Assembly (NCBI RefSeq): GCF_014202505.1
Contig: NZ_JACHGW010000001.1
Coordinates: forward strand, 806,001-870,000
Direction: 5' to 3'
Source of the DNA: Armatimonas rosea
GTDB taxonomy: Bacteria; Armatimonadota; Armatimonadia; Armatimonadales; Armatimonadaceae
Length of the DNA stretch: 64,000 nt
Position numbers and translations under genes: made by a program. Positions 32,581 through 41,367 of the stretch are shown one piece after another. The stretch's first letter is position 1. Every line of letters starts with the position of its first letter. The notes under the pieces were generated by a model. That model saw only the letters and a program-made list of their open reading frames with translations. It had not been told where the DNA came from and ran no database searches.

Positions 32581-34658
32581 GAAACTTGGTGCTTGGGAGC
32601 TTAGGGCGGCGCATCAGCTGGTCGCTGGTAACAGCGCTTCTGTTGCCTCTGCTCATTCTGGCGATGCCAAAGGCAGCGAAAGCGCAGACCACTCGAATCC
32701 CTTCAGTGGCAGCGATTGACTTTGGAGTTTTGTCAGGTGTTGGGGCAACTCAGATTGATGGCCGGACTGCGACGGATGCCGTAGCTCTGGAGATGACGAA
32801 TACCGGTCGCTACGAAATTACGCCGCGCACGGTTCTTAATCAAGAGATTCAGAAGCAAGGGTTGAGTGCGCCGTTTAATAATATCGGTATTCAGCGGCTA
32901 GGGCGGTCCCTGGGTGTGGACTATGTCCTTACGGGCGACATCGTTAACACAACCAGTGTTGACAACCGTGTTAAAGTGACCCTCAGTGTTCGCTTGACGG
33001 ATGTTGTCTCGGGTGAGTTTATCAATGGAGCTGTGGAGACAGGTATCTCTCCTGCGCCTCCTGCAGGCATTGAGCCAGATCGCCAGACCCAGATTGGGCA
33101 AGCGATTTCGAACGCTGCATTCCTTGCAGTTCGGACGATGAGCTCGTTCAGTTTGCCTGAAGCGACTGTTCTAAACACGACCAATGACAGTATCTTCCTA
33201 AACCGTGGAAGCCGTGATGGTATCTCCTCTGGTCTGGAGATGATTGTAACCCGTGGTCGCGAGCAGGTTGGTAAGATTCGCGTTACTTCGGTCCAGTCAA
33301 CGACCTCCGTTGCTAGTGTTACGGAAGCGAGTAAGGGGATTCGTCCTGAGGATCATGCACGCGCAATCGTGAAAATTCCAGGGGTGACGGTATCTTCGGA
33401 TGGGCAGATTAAGTCCAACGTGATTCCTGATATCGGAACGTATCGCCCACGGCAGAAGAACCAGAAGAGTGCGCTCAGTACTGTGATTGGTGTTGTGGGA
33501 GCCGTTCTTCTCGCAGGATTCTTGTTTAGTACGCGCAGTAGCAACCAAGGCGCTGGTGTTGTTGGAGTCGTTGCTCGTGCTTATGCGGATGGCTCCGTCT
33601 CTGCATCGCTTGATCCTTCGGCTGCTCGTGTCGAGCTTCGTTGGCAGGCTGCTCAAGACATTCCTGGTGGGAACATTATTGAGTATCATATCTGGCGCGA
33701 CGGTATCCTAATCGCTGCTGTTAGCCGGACACAAACTCGTTTTGTTGACGATCCGATTCGCCAGGGCACCCAAAACTATAACGTCGTTGACTACGGTAGC
33801 GATGTGACCTTTACGCTAACTCAGACGACCGCTGGTGGCACGACTGCTGGTGGTACGACCGCTGGCACGACCGCTGGTGGCACAACTGCTGGCGGCACGA
33901 CCGCTGGTGGTACGACTGCTGGTGGTACGACCGCTGGTGGAAACACTAGTAATCAGATTGGCTTTGGTACATCACTGAAGACTTTGAGCTCGACAGTTGT
34001 CCCAATGTCTGTTGGTGTAACGCACCGCTACGAGATTAGTGTGCTTTACCGTGCTGTCCAGGCTCCTGATCTTTCTCAGCAGTCAACTACCTCCGGTGGT
34101 GGTATCGGTGGTGGTATCGGCGGCGGTATCGGTGGTGGTATCGGCGGCGGCATCGGTGGTGGTATCGGTGGTGGTGGTGGTACGACCGCCGGTGGTACGA
34201 CTGCTGGTGGGAACAACAACAACTCGACCACCCTCTTCCGTGAGTCTGCACTGGAAGCACGCAGTGGGCCCGTGACTCCCTTGTCTCGTCCTGCGGTGAC
34301 CGGACCGGTTTCTGACCAGAACATGCAGCGCGTGACGGTTACGTATCAGACGGTCCCTGGTGCGAACGAGTACGTGGCGGAGTTCTCTTCAACACCTGAC
34401 TTCAAGACAAAGGTGCAAAAGGGACCGTTCTTTGCGAACTTTACGTTGGGAGCTGTGACTCGGACGGAGTCCTACGACCTGAGCACAGACTTTGCTTCGC
34501 TCAAGGCCGGAAGTCGTGTCTACTATCGTGTTGGTGCACGAAGCTCACTAGATACGCCTGGACCCATGGGACGGGATACAGCGAATGGGGACAACTACAT
34601 CTACTCACAGGAACTGACGTCCTTTGCTAAGATTAGTGTTCCGCCTGCGGCACCGTAG
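32577..34658 (+). CDS. CsgG/TolB-N-like exported protein with membrane segment, fibronectin-like part and Thr/Gly repeats
   Basis: About 693 residues. Signal peptide about 1-36 ('LLLPLLILAMPKAAKA'). A CsgG/LpoB-like domain (about 38-200) has 'VAAIDFGVLSGVGATQIDGRTATDAVA', 'RYEITPRTVLNQEI' and 'LGRSLGVDYVLTGDIV'. A small beta domain follows (about 210-275, 'FLNRGSRDGISSGLEMIVTR', as in FlgT C-terminal domains), then a transmembrane segment 'STVIGVVGAVLLAGFLF' (about 302-318). A fibronectin-III-like region is interrupted by TTAGG repeats (from about 417) and GGGI repeats (from about 507), then a second one ('VPGANEYVAEFSSTPDF'). TTG 32577 with GGAGG 9 nt before it is preferred to TTG 32526. CsgG is the curli export pore; no pore segment can be identified here, so export is inference. 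Confidence 0.7.
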   Translation: MRNLVLGSLGRRISWSLVTALLLPLLILAMPKAAKAQTTRIPSVAAIDFGVLSGVGATQIDGRTATDAVALEMTNTGRYEITPRTVLNQEIQKQGLSAPFNNIGIQRLGRSLGVDYVLTGDIVNTTSVDNRVKVTLSVRLTDVVSGEFINGAVETGISPAPPAGIEPDRQTQIGQAISNAAFLAVRTMSSFSLPEATVLNTTNDSIFLNRGSRDGISSGLEMIVTRGREQVGKIRVTSVQSTTSVASVTEASKGIRPEDHARAIVKIPGVTVSSDGQIKSNVIPDIGTYRPRQKNQKSALSTVIGVVGAVLLAGFLFSTRSSNQGAGVVGVVARAYADGSVSASLDPSAARVELRWQAAQDIPGGNIIEYHIWRDGILIAAVSRTQTRFVDDPIRQGTQNYNVVDYGSDVTFTLTQTTAGGTTAGGTTAGTTAGGTTAGGTTAGGTTAGGTTAGGNTSNQIGFGTSLKTLSSTVVPMSVGVTHRYEISVLYRAVQAPDLSQQSTTSGGGIGGGIGGGIGGGIGGGIGGGIGGGGGTTAGGTTAGGNNNNSTTLFRESALEARSGPVTPLSRPAVTGPVSDQNMQRVTVTYQTVPGANEYVAEFSSTPDFKTKVQKGPFFANFTLGAVTRTESYDLSTDFASLKAGSRVYYRVGARSSLDTPGPMGRDTANGDNYIYSQELTSFAKISVPPAAP
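33825..33940 (+). repeat. 15-bp coding tandem repeat (TTAGG)n
   Basis: About eight copies of acgacYgctggYggY encode Thr-Thr-Ala-Gly-Gly; one copy is shortened by a residue. Copies differ at third positions only, which points to selection for the peptide. The unit length is a multiple of three, so copy-number change would alter length but not frame. Confidence 0.85.
34095..34212 (+). repeat. 12-bp coding tandem repeat (GGGI)n followed by TTAGG units
   Basis: About seven copies of ggYggYggtatc encode Gly-Gly-Gly-Ile, followed by a Gly run and two more TTAGG units. Same gene and same synonymous variation as the 33825 repeat. Confidence 0.85.
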
Positions 34659-34674
34659 TCGCAAAAGAGGGAAA

Positions 34675-34697
34675 GGGGTGCGGTTCTGCCGCACCCC
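34675..34697 (+). other. Stem-loop without U-tract after the CsgG-like gene
   Basis: Perfect 9-bp stem GGGGTGCGG/CCGCACCCC with loop ttctg, 16 nt after the stop; followed by tcattacag, so it is not a classical terminator. Confidence 0.6.
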
Positions 34698-34779
34698 TCA
34701 TTACAGACCGATCGAGATTTGGTAGTGGGGTTTCGGCTAGCGGTTTAGCCCGACTTGTGCGTGACTCCTGAGAACAACG

Positions 34780-37700
34780 ATGAGGCAAATTAAACTTCGA
34801 GCCATTTTCAGTTTGGCAGCTGCGACGTTGCTAGGTGTTGCGGTTCCCGCAGCCCTTGCACAGACGCCGAAGGCTAAACCCGGGGAGATTGTAGTTAAGG
34901 TTCCTGATAACATGAACCCTGCTACGCTCGCCGCACAAGTCAATTGTGATGTAATTGGGCCTGTAGCATACTGTGACCATTACTGGGTCTTTGGGGTTCG
35001 GGGGCGAAATCTCCAGCTCTCAGAAGAAGCGCCTAAAGCCGATTTGCTCACTGCTGTTACTGCGCTTCGACAAGTGCCTGGTGTGAGTGCTGATCCCAAC
35101 TGGATGCAGTACATGCAGGATACTAAGCGTGATCTAAAGGGGGGGAAGTCTGCTCTGAGCCGGGCACAACAGCCTCCTGGTGCTCGTCTTCTTCCAAATG
35201 ACCCACTGTACTCAAGCCAGAAGTGGCATATGGAGATGATCCGAATGCCAGAGGCTTGGAACATCCAGTTCGGTGATGGCCAACCAACTCTAGTCGCGGT
35301 TATTGACTCTGGTATAGACGCAAACCATCCCGAATTTAAAGATTCTCTAGGTGTTTCAAAGGTTGTTGCGCAACAAGATTTCTCAGGGGCAACTAATCCT
35401 GGTTTGGATGTTGATGGCCACGGTACTCATGTGGCCGGTACGATAGCTGCAACGACAAGTAACGGGACTGGCGTGACTGGAATCGCCGGATGGAATCGCC
35501 AAGGCGTCAATATCAAGTTGATCAACGCTAAAGTTTTTCCTGGGGGCGGACTTGGCGCTTCATCTGCGACTGTTGCCAGTGCCATCAATTACTCTGTTAC
35601 GCAAGGCGCTCGTGTTATCAACATGAGTTTAGGCTATGCCGGAGCATCTGCTGCTCAGATCGAAATTGATGCAGTTAATAATGCTTTGAAAGCAGGGATC
35701 GTTGTTGTAGTTGCAGCTGGTAACGATTCTAACGATAACGATAACCCTCAAACAAAAGCTTGGCCGGCTGATATTGACGGGGTTATAAAAGTCACGGCGA
35801 TTGGTCCGACGAAGGTATTGTCATCATATTCCAACTATGGCGGTAATCCTCAGAAAATCGGAGCTCCGGGCGGAGATGATTTTAGCGTTGCAGGGCCGGG
35901 TGCTATCTGGTCGACTGCTCCGGTGGCCGGATCCTTTGACTTCTCCAATCCAAGCTACGCTCCCTCTAACGGGACATCGATGGCATGTCCACATGTTGCA
36001 GGAGCATCCGCACTTTTGATTGCGGCTGGAGTTCCTGCTGATACTGTTTACCAAGCGCTTTCTGATGGTGCTTCGCAAGCAGCGGATGGGGTAAACCCAA
36101 AGCGGTATGGTCCTGGTGTCTTAGACGTTTACTCTGCGCTCTATCCCTATACCCCAGGTATTACCCTGGAGGGCGGGGGAGACCGTGGTATCTCGTATTT
36201 TGGTTCGACTGGAATCTCCCTGACGATAAACCGTGCTGATCGAATCTACCAGAGTGGTCCTCCTGCAGGTACAACGGGCTTTTGGTCGCTGGAGAGCGAT
36301 CTGAGTGTCGAGGTACAGACTGTAGGGCGAACCCCTAGTATCGTCAGATCGTTTGTTGGTGGTCGCGGTGTTCTTGGTCAGGCTGGAAAGATTGAAATCC
36401 CACCCTTGCCTGCCGTGGGAACGCGTCCTTCTCAGTCAACTGGGATCCGAGTACCTGCTCGAAACACAGATGGAACCTACTCCCCGATTAATCTCTCACC
36501 TGGCCAGTATCGTATCGTTGCACGATTGAACCTACGAAATACGGCGGGGATTGTACAGACACTGGAGCAAGTGCAGTTCATCACCATTGTCGAGAAGCAA
36601 CTTAGTGCTGGTCGCACGATGTTTGCGATGCCCTTCAAGGCAGGAATTGCAACGCGCCCTGCAGGCTCTAACTTGACTCCAGAGGCTGCGGTGCTTGGAC
36701 AAGCAACTGTGTTTGGTCTGTCCCGTTACAACCCGATTCGAATGCCTAGTGATGATGACTATGCGCGCTTTCGCTCTGCTGATCCCTTCAACCTGAAGAA
36801 CGCAGCCCGGTTCGCCTCTGCCGATCAGCTAGACTCCACGGTCGTTGTGTACGATACGACAGCTCCTTCTGTCTCCATTGCTCCTATTGGGCTGGGATAT
36901 TGGTTGGACCTAGATCGTGCAGGGACGGTGAATACAACACTGTTGCCTTACCCGGGTCAGATTACTGGTGTAAGCCCCGTCGCAGAGAACTCTGTTGGCA
37001 TCAAGGCCTATGCCTCGGGTGGTGGCTGGAACATGATTGGAGCCCCGTTCACTTACCCGGTGGACTGGAGTGTGGTCACTGTTCGGGCTGATGGTGTAAG
37101 CTACTCCATTGCGGAAGCTGTCAAAGCAGGGATTGTTTCTCCTGCACTGATTGGCTTTGCAAATGGCGATTATGTCTACTCCGTTGCACCTGGCGGTCAG
37201 CTTGAGCCGTTCAATGCTTACTGGGTGCGTGTCTATCGAGACTGTCAGTTTAACGTTCCTCCCGTGCCCACAGCAAGCATTGCGACACGTAGTACGCTTA
37301 GCAATGCAGGGCAGCAAGGTGGATGGCAGGCACGCTTAATTGCAAGTGTTGGCAATGGTGTTGATGGCCAAAACTATATTGGTCAGCGCCCCGGAGCTGC
37401 CGATGGTGAGGATTTGGCAGATCTTCCGAAGCCACCTGCGGGTGCATCGGATGTCTATGTGACTCTCCTCAGCAAGGGAGCTAACGGTAAAAGCCGAGCA
37501 CTTGCCTATGACATGCGTCCTCTAAATGGCAACGCAGTTACTCAAGAAGAGTGGGTCGCAACGGTCCAGTCTGTGCGCCCCAATGCAAAGGTGGTACTAT
37601 CCTGGGACGGTATCCGTACCGCACCACGTAACGCTCGCCTAGTGCTAACGGATGTGCAAACAGGCGCTGTGATCCCCATGGCAAGCCGATCGAGCTATGT

Positions 37701-38073
37701 CTACCAGTCTGGTGATGCAGGCACGGTACATCGTTTTGTGATCAAGATGCTGCCGCAGACTAGCGGTGTTCTCGCGATCCGGAACCTAAAAACCGGCTCG
37801 ACGACCCGTGCTGCTGCAGGGCTGACGGTTCGCTTTAATACTAACCTTGAGGCAGATACTCAGGTAAGTATTGTGACAACGTCTGGCCGAGAGATTCGCA
37901 CACTAGCGAGCTCTGGTCGCGTACAGCCTGGTACTGAGGTCTCCCTCTACTGGGATGGTCGCGGAAAAGATGGTGCCGTTGTTCCTGCAGGTCCCTATGT
38001 TGTTAAGGTTAGCGCCAAGACAGCCGATGGTCAGCAGCAGAATATGCAGCGAATGGTTCAGATCCTAAAGTAA
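34780..38073 (+). CDS. Subtilisin-like (S8) exported protease with FlgD-type Ig C-terminus
   Basis: 1097-residue exported serine protease. Signal peptide about 1-28 ('AAATLLGVAVPAALA'), an I9-like pro-region (about 35-115), then the S8 domain (about 140-460) with complete triad D176 ('LVAVIDSGIDANHPEF'), H214 ('DGHGTHVAGT') and S400 ('NGTSMACPHVAG'), plus oxyanion N315 ('VAAGNDS'). The C-terminal half holds an unassigned beta region (about 480-720), 'GWNMIGAPF' (about 749), 'GWQARLIASVGNG' (about 848) and an FlgD-type Ig domain (about 1000-1090, 'YWDGRGKDGAVVPAGPYVV'). The last three parts recur in the 26127 and 38145 proteins. It may mature surface proteins of the same block (inference). The start region lacks a clear ribosome site. 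Confidence 0.9.
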   Translation: MRQIKLRAIFSLAAATLLGVAVPAALAQTPKAKPGEIVVKVPDNMNPATLAAQVNCDVIGPVAYCDHYWVFGVRGRNLQLSEEAPKADLLTAVTALRQVPGVSADPNWMQYMQDTKRDLKGGKSALSRAQQPPGARLLPNDPLYSSQKWHMEMIRMPEAWNIQFGDGQPTLVAVIDSGIDANHPEFKDSLGVSKVVAQQDFSGATNPGLDVDGHGTHVAGTIAATTSNGTGVTGIAGWNRQGVNIKLINAKVFPGGGLGASSATVASAINYSVTQGARVINMSLGYAGASAAQIEIDAVNNALKAGIVVVVAAGNDSNDNDNPQTKAWPADIDGVIKVTAIGPTKVLSSYSNYGGNPQKIGAPGGDDFSVAGPGAIWSTAPVAGSFDFSNPSYAPSNGTSMACPHVAGASALLIAAGVPADTVYQALSDGASQAADGVNPKRYGPGVLDVYSALYPYTPGITLEGGGDRGISYFGSTGISLTINRADRIYQSGPPAGTTGFWSLESDLSVEVQTVGRTPSIVRSFVGGRGVLGQAGKIEIPPLPAVGTRPSQSTGIRVPARNTDGTYSPINLSPGQYRIVARLNLRNTAGIVQTLEQVQFITIVEKQLSAGRTMFAMPFKAGIATRPAGSNLTPEAAVLGQATVFGLSRYNPIRMPSDDDYARFRSADPFNLKNAARFASADQLDSTVVVYDTTAPSVSIAPIGLGYWLDLDRAGTVNTTLLPYPGQITGVSPVAENSVGIKAYASGGGWNMIGAPFTYPVDWSVVTVRADGVSYSIAEAVKAGIVSPALIGFANGDYVYSVAPGGQLEPFNAYWVRVYRDCQFNVPPVPTASIATRSTLSNAGQQGGWQARLIASVGNGVDGQNYIGQRPGAADGEDLADLPKPPAGASDVYVTLLSKGANGKSRALAYDMRPLNGNAVTQEEWVATVQSVRPNAKVVLSWDGIRTAPRNARLVLTDVQTGAVIPMASRSSYVYQSGDAGTVHRFVIKMLPQTSGVLAIRNLKTGSTTRAAAGLTVRFNTNLEADTQVSIVTTSGREIRTLASSGRVQPGTEVSLYWDGRGKDGAVVPAGPYVVKVSAKTADGQQQNMQRMVQILK

Positions 38074-38082
38074 ATCCGATCA

Positions 38083-38110
38083 AGGGTGCGGAGATAGCTC
38101 TCCGCACCCT
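38083..38110 (+). other. Stem-loop without U-tract after the protease gene
   Basis: Perfect 12-bp stem AGGGTGCGGAGA/TCTCCGCACCCT with a TAGC tetraloop, 9 nt after the stop; no T-run follows. Confidence 0.65.
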
Positions 38111-38144
38111 AGAGACGCTGAAGAAGCAAAAGAGAGGTTGTTCG

Positions 38145-41100
38145 ATGGCGATTTTCGCTCTTCGGAAACAAGAATTAAAGAAGCACGTACCAGGAGCCTT
38201 TCGGTTACCTGCTGTCGCTCTGGGCCTGATGATGGCTCTGTCTGGCACGACCCGGTCTGCGCTGGCAGATACTCAAGGAGGGGTTATCTCTGTTCCTCTG
38301 CCAGGTCTCACTCTGGGCTCAAGCTTTCCTTGGGGACCATCTAGTACGACACCTTGGTATGCCTATATCTACAATGAGTATATTTTGGTGACGGTTGGGT
38401 GGACAGGGGCATGGGTTCCTCCGATTCCTCCCCATGTCACAGGTGATGTCGCTGGTCGAATCTCTTTAGGGACTATTGCAGGTAACCTTCGTTTGACTCA
38501 GGACAACGATCAGGCGTTGCTTGGTGGTGTAACGAAGGATCCCGCTACTTCCGCGCTAGGCGTGTTCGATGACGCACAGTTCCCGTTTGGATGGGGTGCA
38601 GGTCAGACTAGTACGGTTGGTGGGACAGAGGGAACGTATCAAGACTACCCCGCCTATCTCCGTGCACTAGTCGATGGTGCGACTCAGGTCAATGTCGGCT
38701 TTGATACAAATCAGGTTCGATTGTCCCCAACCTTCCGACTGACCGATGGTCTTCCTGGAAGTGCTGCAGATCGCCCACTTCTAATTGGTAGCTACAACTT
38801 GGGTGCAAACGGCAGTCTCTACCTTGAGCAGCGGATTCGCCTCTTGCGAAGCACAGCGCGGTTTGAATGGACCATTGTGAACACCGATACTCAGGCTCAC
38901 ACGGTCGGACTTCGCTGGACGACAAACCAGCGCGCTGCAAATAACTTCTACTTTGTCAACTCCGATCGCGGGATAAGCCCCCGTCCGGTGGTGCTGGGAA
39001 ATGATCCTTCTACTCCGGGTGCCGTCGTTCCGCCAATCCCTGATGCGCTTGATATCTATGCGCGCCGGGCAGATACCTCGACTGATCCCGGGTTTGACAA
39101 TCGCCAGACCTTCCGTGGCTTAAGTGATGTTACCCTGCCACTGTCGGTCTATATTGCCGATGCTGTGGAGTTGGCACCTGGGACAGCAACGCCAGCTGGT
39201 CAGTACCTGCCACGTGCACAAGGCATACGCGTTCCCACCTTTGAGACTGGTCTGGCAACAGCGGTCTACTATGGGAATACTCCTCAGGGTTACGTGATCC
39301 CTGCAGGTGGACGCCGTGTGGTTGTAGCGTATGTGGGCGAGGGTGGAACTAACGACCTGATTGCGGATGATCTCGTTGTTGGAACCGAGTCCCCGACTGC
39401 ACTTTCGTACTACCCTGGTGCCGCTACCCTTGCGGGTGTTGCAGGCAATACGTCTGCTACGCTCGTTGATGTCGCGTCCAAGTTTATTGGTGCTCCCACA
39501 ACAGGCACCGATGCAAATGGCAACGTGATTGTGACGGGGGTAGATAACAAGTTCCGTATCTACGCGAGCGTTTACAGCCAGAAGCAGCGCCTGCCTGACG
39601 CAGACGTGCCGCTCAGTGGTGTCTCTGCAAGCCTAACCTTGCCCCCTGGACTTCGCTTTGCGATTGATCCTACTACAGGACTTCGTGATGTAACCACGAA
39701 GCTGGTTACTCCGATTGGAAGTGCCGCTGGTAAAGCTGGTGAGCTGATCGGTGATCAAGACGGAGTTGCTTCCTGGTTGGTTGAGCCTACAGGTGAGGTC
39801 TTTGGACCCGTTACCTATCAGGTCGCTGTGGGTGTGGCTCGGCCAAACCCGCTCTCCCGATCGATTGGCCGCACGATTACGATCCCTGCAACTCCTCTGG
39901 TTGAGCTGCAGTCGGGGACGTTCCAGATGGTGGGCTTCCCGTTCCAGTTTGATGCGAGCCTTTCCAATAATGGCGATCCTGATACCGTCATTAACTCCTT
40001 GAGCCGCCCGATTGATGAGCCGGTTATCCTTTACCGCTGGATGCCTGATCCCCTCTCGGATACGGGAGCAGGGCGCTACATCAAGGAAACTAAGATCGAG
40101 CCTGGTGTTGCGTACTTCTATCGTCCGAGCCAGGGTAGCGCTGGAAAGCGCCTGCTCTACATCAAGGGAGCAGCACCTGAGTCCCTTCAGGCACCTACCG
40201 GAAACACGCTTCCTGTTCCGCTCCAGAGAATTCTGGACAAGGGCTGGAACATGATTGCGAACCCTTACGTCTACGATATCCCGCTAAACTATCTGCGTGT
40301 TGTTCCTCTTGAGGGCAATCCGTCGCTGAGCTCGATCTCGTTTGGTGAAGCTGTTCGTAATAACGTCATCAAGGGTGGAGTCTTCTACTTCGACCCGAGT
40401 CAAGGTGGGTACGCCTTCTTCGAGGATCTGACCGCTCCACTGAAGCCCTGGCAGGGATACTGGATCTACGTCAACACTCGGGTTAGCGTCCTGTTCGCTA
40501 CGCCGACACAGCGTGATGCGGTGGTTCTGCCGGATCCTGTTAGCTCTACTCCTGAGCCCGCTACCCGTGTGGTCAAGGATTCCTCTACCTCTAATTGGAC
40601 GCTGGACATCATTGCACGGCGCGCCGACGGGACGATGGATCGTGCGACTCGCATTGGAATGTCTCCCAATACTGCGGATAATCGCGGAAATATGCCTAAG
40701 CCTCCTGTCTTCGAGCAGCAGAAGTATGTTCGGATGGAGATTGCAAATGGCAATAGCCGCTACGCCCAGGTTCTTAAGAATCCTAGCAATAAGGCAACTT
40801 GGAACCTTGAGCTGACGAGCAGCGAAGACGGCCCTGTCAATGTGATGCTCTCTGGTTTGAATAGTGTTCCGAAGCGTATGCGGTTAACCATCACCGATCA
40901 GCAGACGGGACAGACGACAAACCTGCGAAACACCTCCGCACTGAAGGTCAACGTCCGGAAGGGAGCGGTCAGCCGCTTCGTCCTAACGGCAGTCGCTGAT
41001 GTGACCCGACCGCTGGCAATTACCCGCTTGGTTTCTACGGGTGGTGGGAGCCGTGCGGCTGGTAGTAGCTATGCCTACCTCCTTGGCATGACCCAGGACA

Positions 41101-41324
41101 ATGTTGCGATCGATGCTACGCTCACTACGGTCTCGGGCTCGCCGATCTCTGTGCTTGCCGCCGGAAGCCGCGCCTCTACGAATGGAGTGGCCAAGCTTTC
41201 CTGGAACGGCCGTAGCCAGAGTGGGGCACCTGTTCCTGCGGGTAGCTACATCCTCAAGGTCCGGGTAACAAACGACAGTGGTGACTCTGACACACGGACG
41301 TTGCCTGTGACGGTAACGCGCTAA
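38145..41324 (+). CDS. Large exported surface-type protein with FlgD-type Ig C-terminus
   Basis: 1059 residues, N-terminal function unknown. A long n-region precedes the signal peptide ('FRLPAVALGLMMALSGTTRSALA', about 19-41). Residues about 45-450 are beta-rich ('YLEQRIRLLRSTARFEWTIVNTDTQAHTVGLRW' region about 226-260), followed by Ig-like segments (about 480-580, 'LTLPPGLRFAIDPTTG'). The C-terminal module set is 'GWNMIANPY' (about 698), 'NWTLDIIARRADG' (about 817) and an FlgD-type Ig domain (about 955-1059, 'SWNGRSQSGAPVPAGSYIL'), as in the two other large proteins of this block. AGAGG stands 7 nt before ATG 38145. It is probably displayed on the cell surface. Confidence 0.7.
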   Translation: MAIFALRKQELKKHVPGAFRLPAVALGLMMALSGTTRSALADTQGGVISVPLPGLTLGSSFPWGPSSTTPWYAYIYNEYILVTVGWTGAWVPPIPPHVTGDVAGRISLGTIAGNLRLTQDNDQALLGGVTKDPATSALGVFDDAQFPFGWGAGQTSTVGGTEGTYQDYPAYLRALVDGATQVNVGFDTNQVRLSPTFRLTDGLPGSAADRPLLIGSYNLGANGSLYLEQRIRLLRSTARFEWTIVNTDTQAHTVGLRWTTNQRAANNFYFVNSDRGISPRPVVLGNDPSTPGAVVPPIPDALDIYARRADTSTDPGFDNRQTFRGLSDVTLPLSVYIADAVELAPGTATPAGQYLPRAQGIRVPTFETGLATAVYYGNTPQGYVIPAGGRRVVVAYVGEGGTNDLIADDLVVGTESPTALSYYPGAATLAGVAGNTSATLVDVASKFIGAPTTGTDANGNVIVTGVDNKFRIYASVYSQKQRLPDADVPLSGVSASLTLPPGLRFAIDPTTGLRDVTTKLVTPIGSAAGKAGELIGDQDGVASWLVEPTGEVFGPVTYQVAVGVARPNPLSRSIGRTITIPATPLVELQSGTFQMVGFPFQFDASLSNNGDPDTVINSLSRPIDEPVILYRWMPDPLSDTGAGRYIKETKIEPGVAYFYRPSQGSAGKRLLYIKGAAPESLQAPTGNTLPVPLQRILDKGWNMIANPYVYDIPLNYLRVVPLEGNPSLSSISFGEAVRNNVIKGGVFYFDPSQGGYAFFEDLTAPLKPWQGYWIYVNTRVSVLFATPTQRDAVVLPDPVSSTPEPATRVVKDSSTSNWTLDIIARRADGTMDRATRIGMSPNTADNRGNMPKPPVFEQQKYVRMEIANGNSRYAQVLKNPSNKATWNLELTSSEDGPVNVMLSGLNSVPKRMRLTITDQQTGQTTNLRNTSALKVNVRKGAVSRFVLTAVADVTRPLAITRLVSTGGGSRAAGSSYAYLLGMTQDNVAIDATLTTVSGSPISVLAAGSRASTNGVAKLSWNGRSQSGAPVPAGSYILKVRVTNDSGDSDTRTLPVTVTR

Positions 41325-41331
41325 AATTGCC

Positions 41332-41356
41332 TCCGGGGGTGCTGGGAGCCCCCGGA
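41332..41356 (+). other. Stem-loop without U-tract before the small CsgG-like gene
   Basis: 8-bp stem TCCGGGGG/CCCCCGGA with a 9-nt loop, directly between the 38145 gene and the Shine-Dalgarno of the next gene; the 3' arm touches GGAAGGA. Confidence 0.5.
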
Positions 41357-41367
41357 AGGACAGTGAA

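Noticed and set aside
33825-34212. CRISPR-like repetition
   Set aside because: Units are 12 and 15 bp, directly adjacent, and encode a peptide repeat in frame; there are no spacers.
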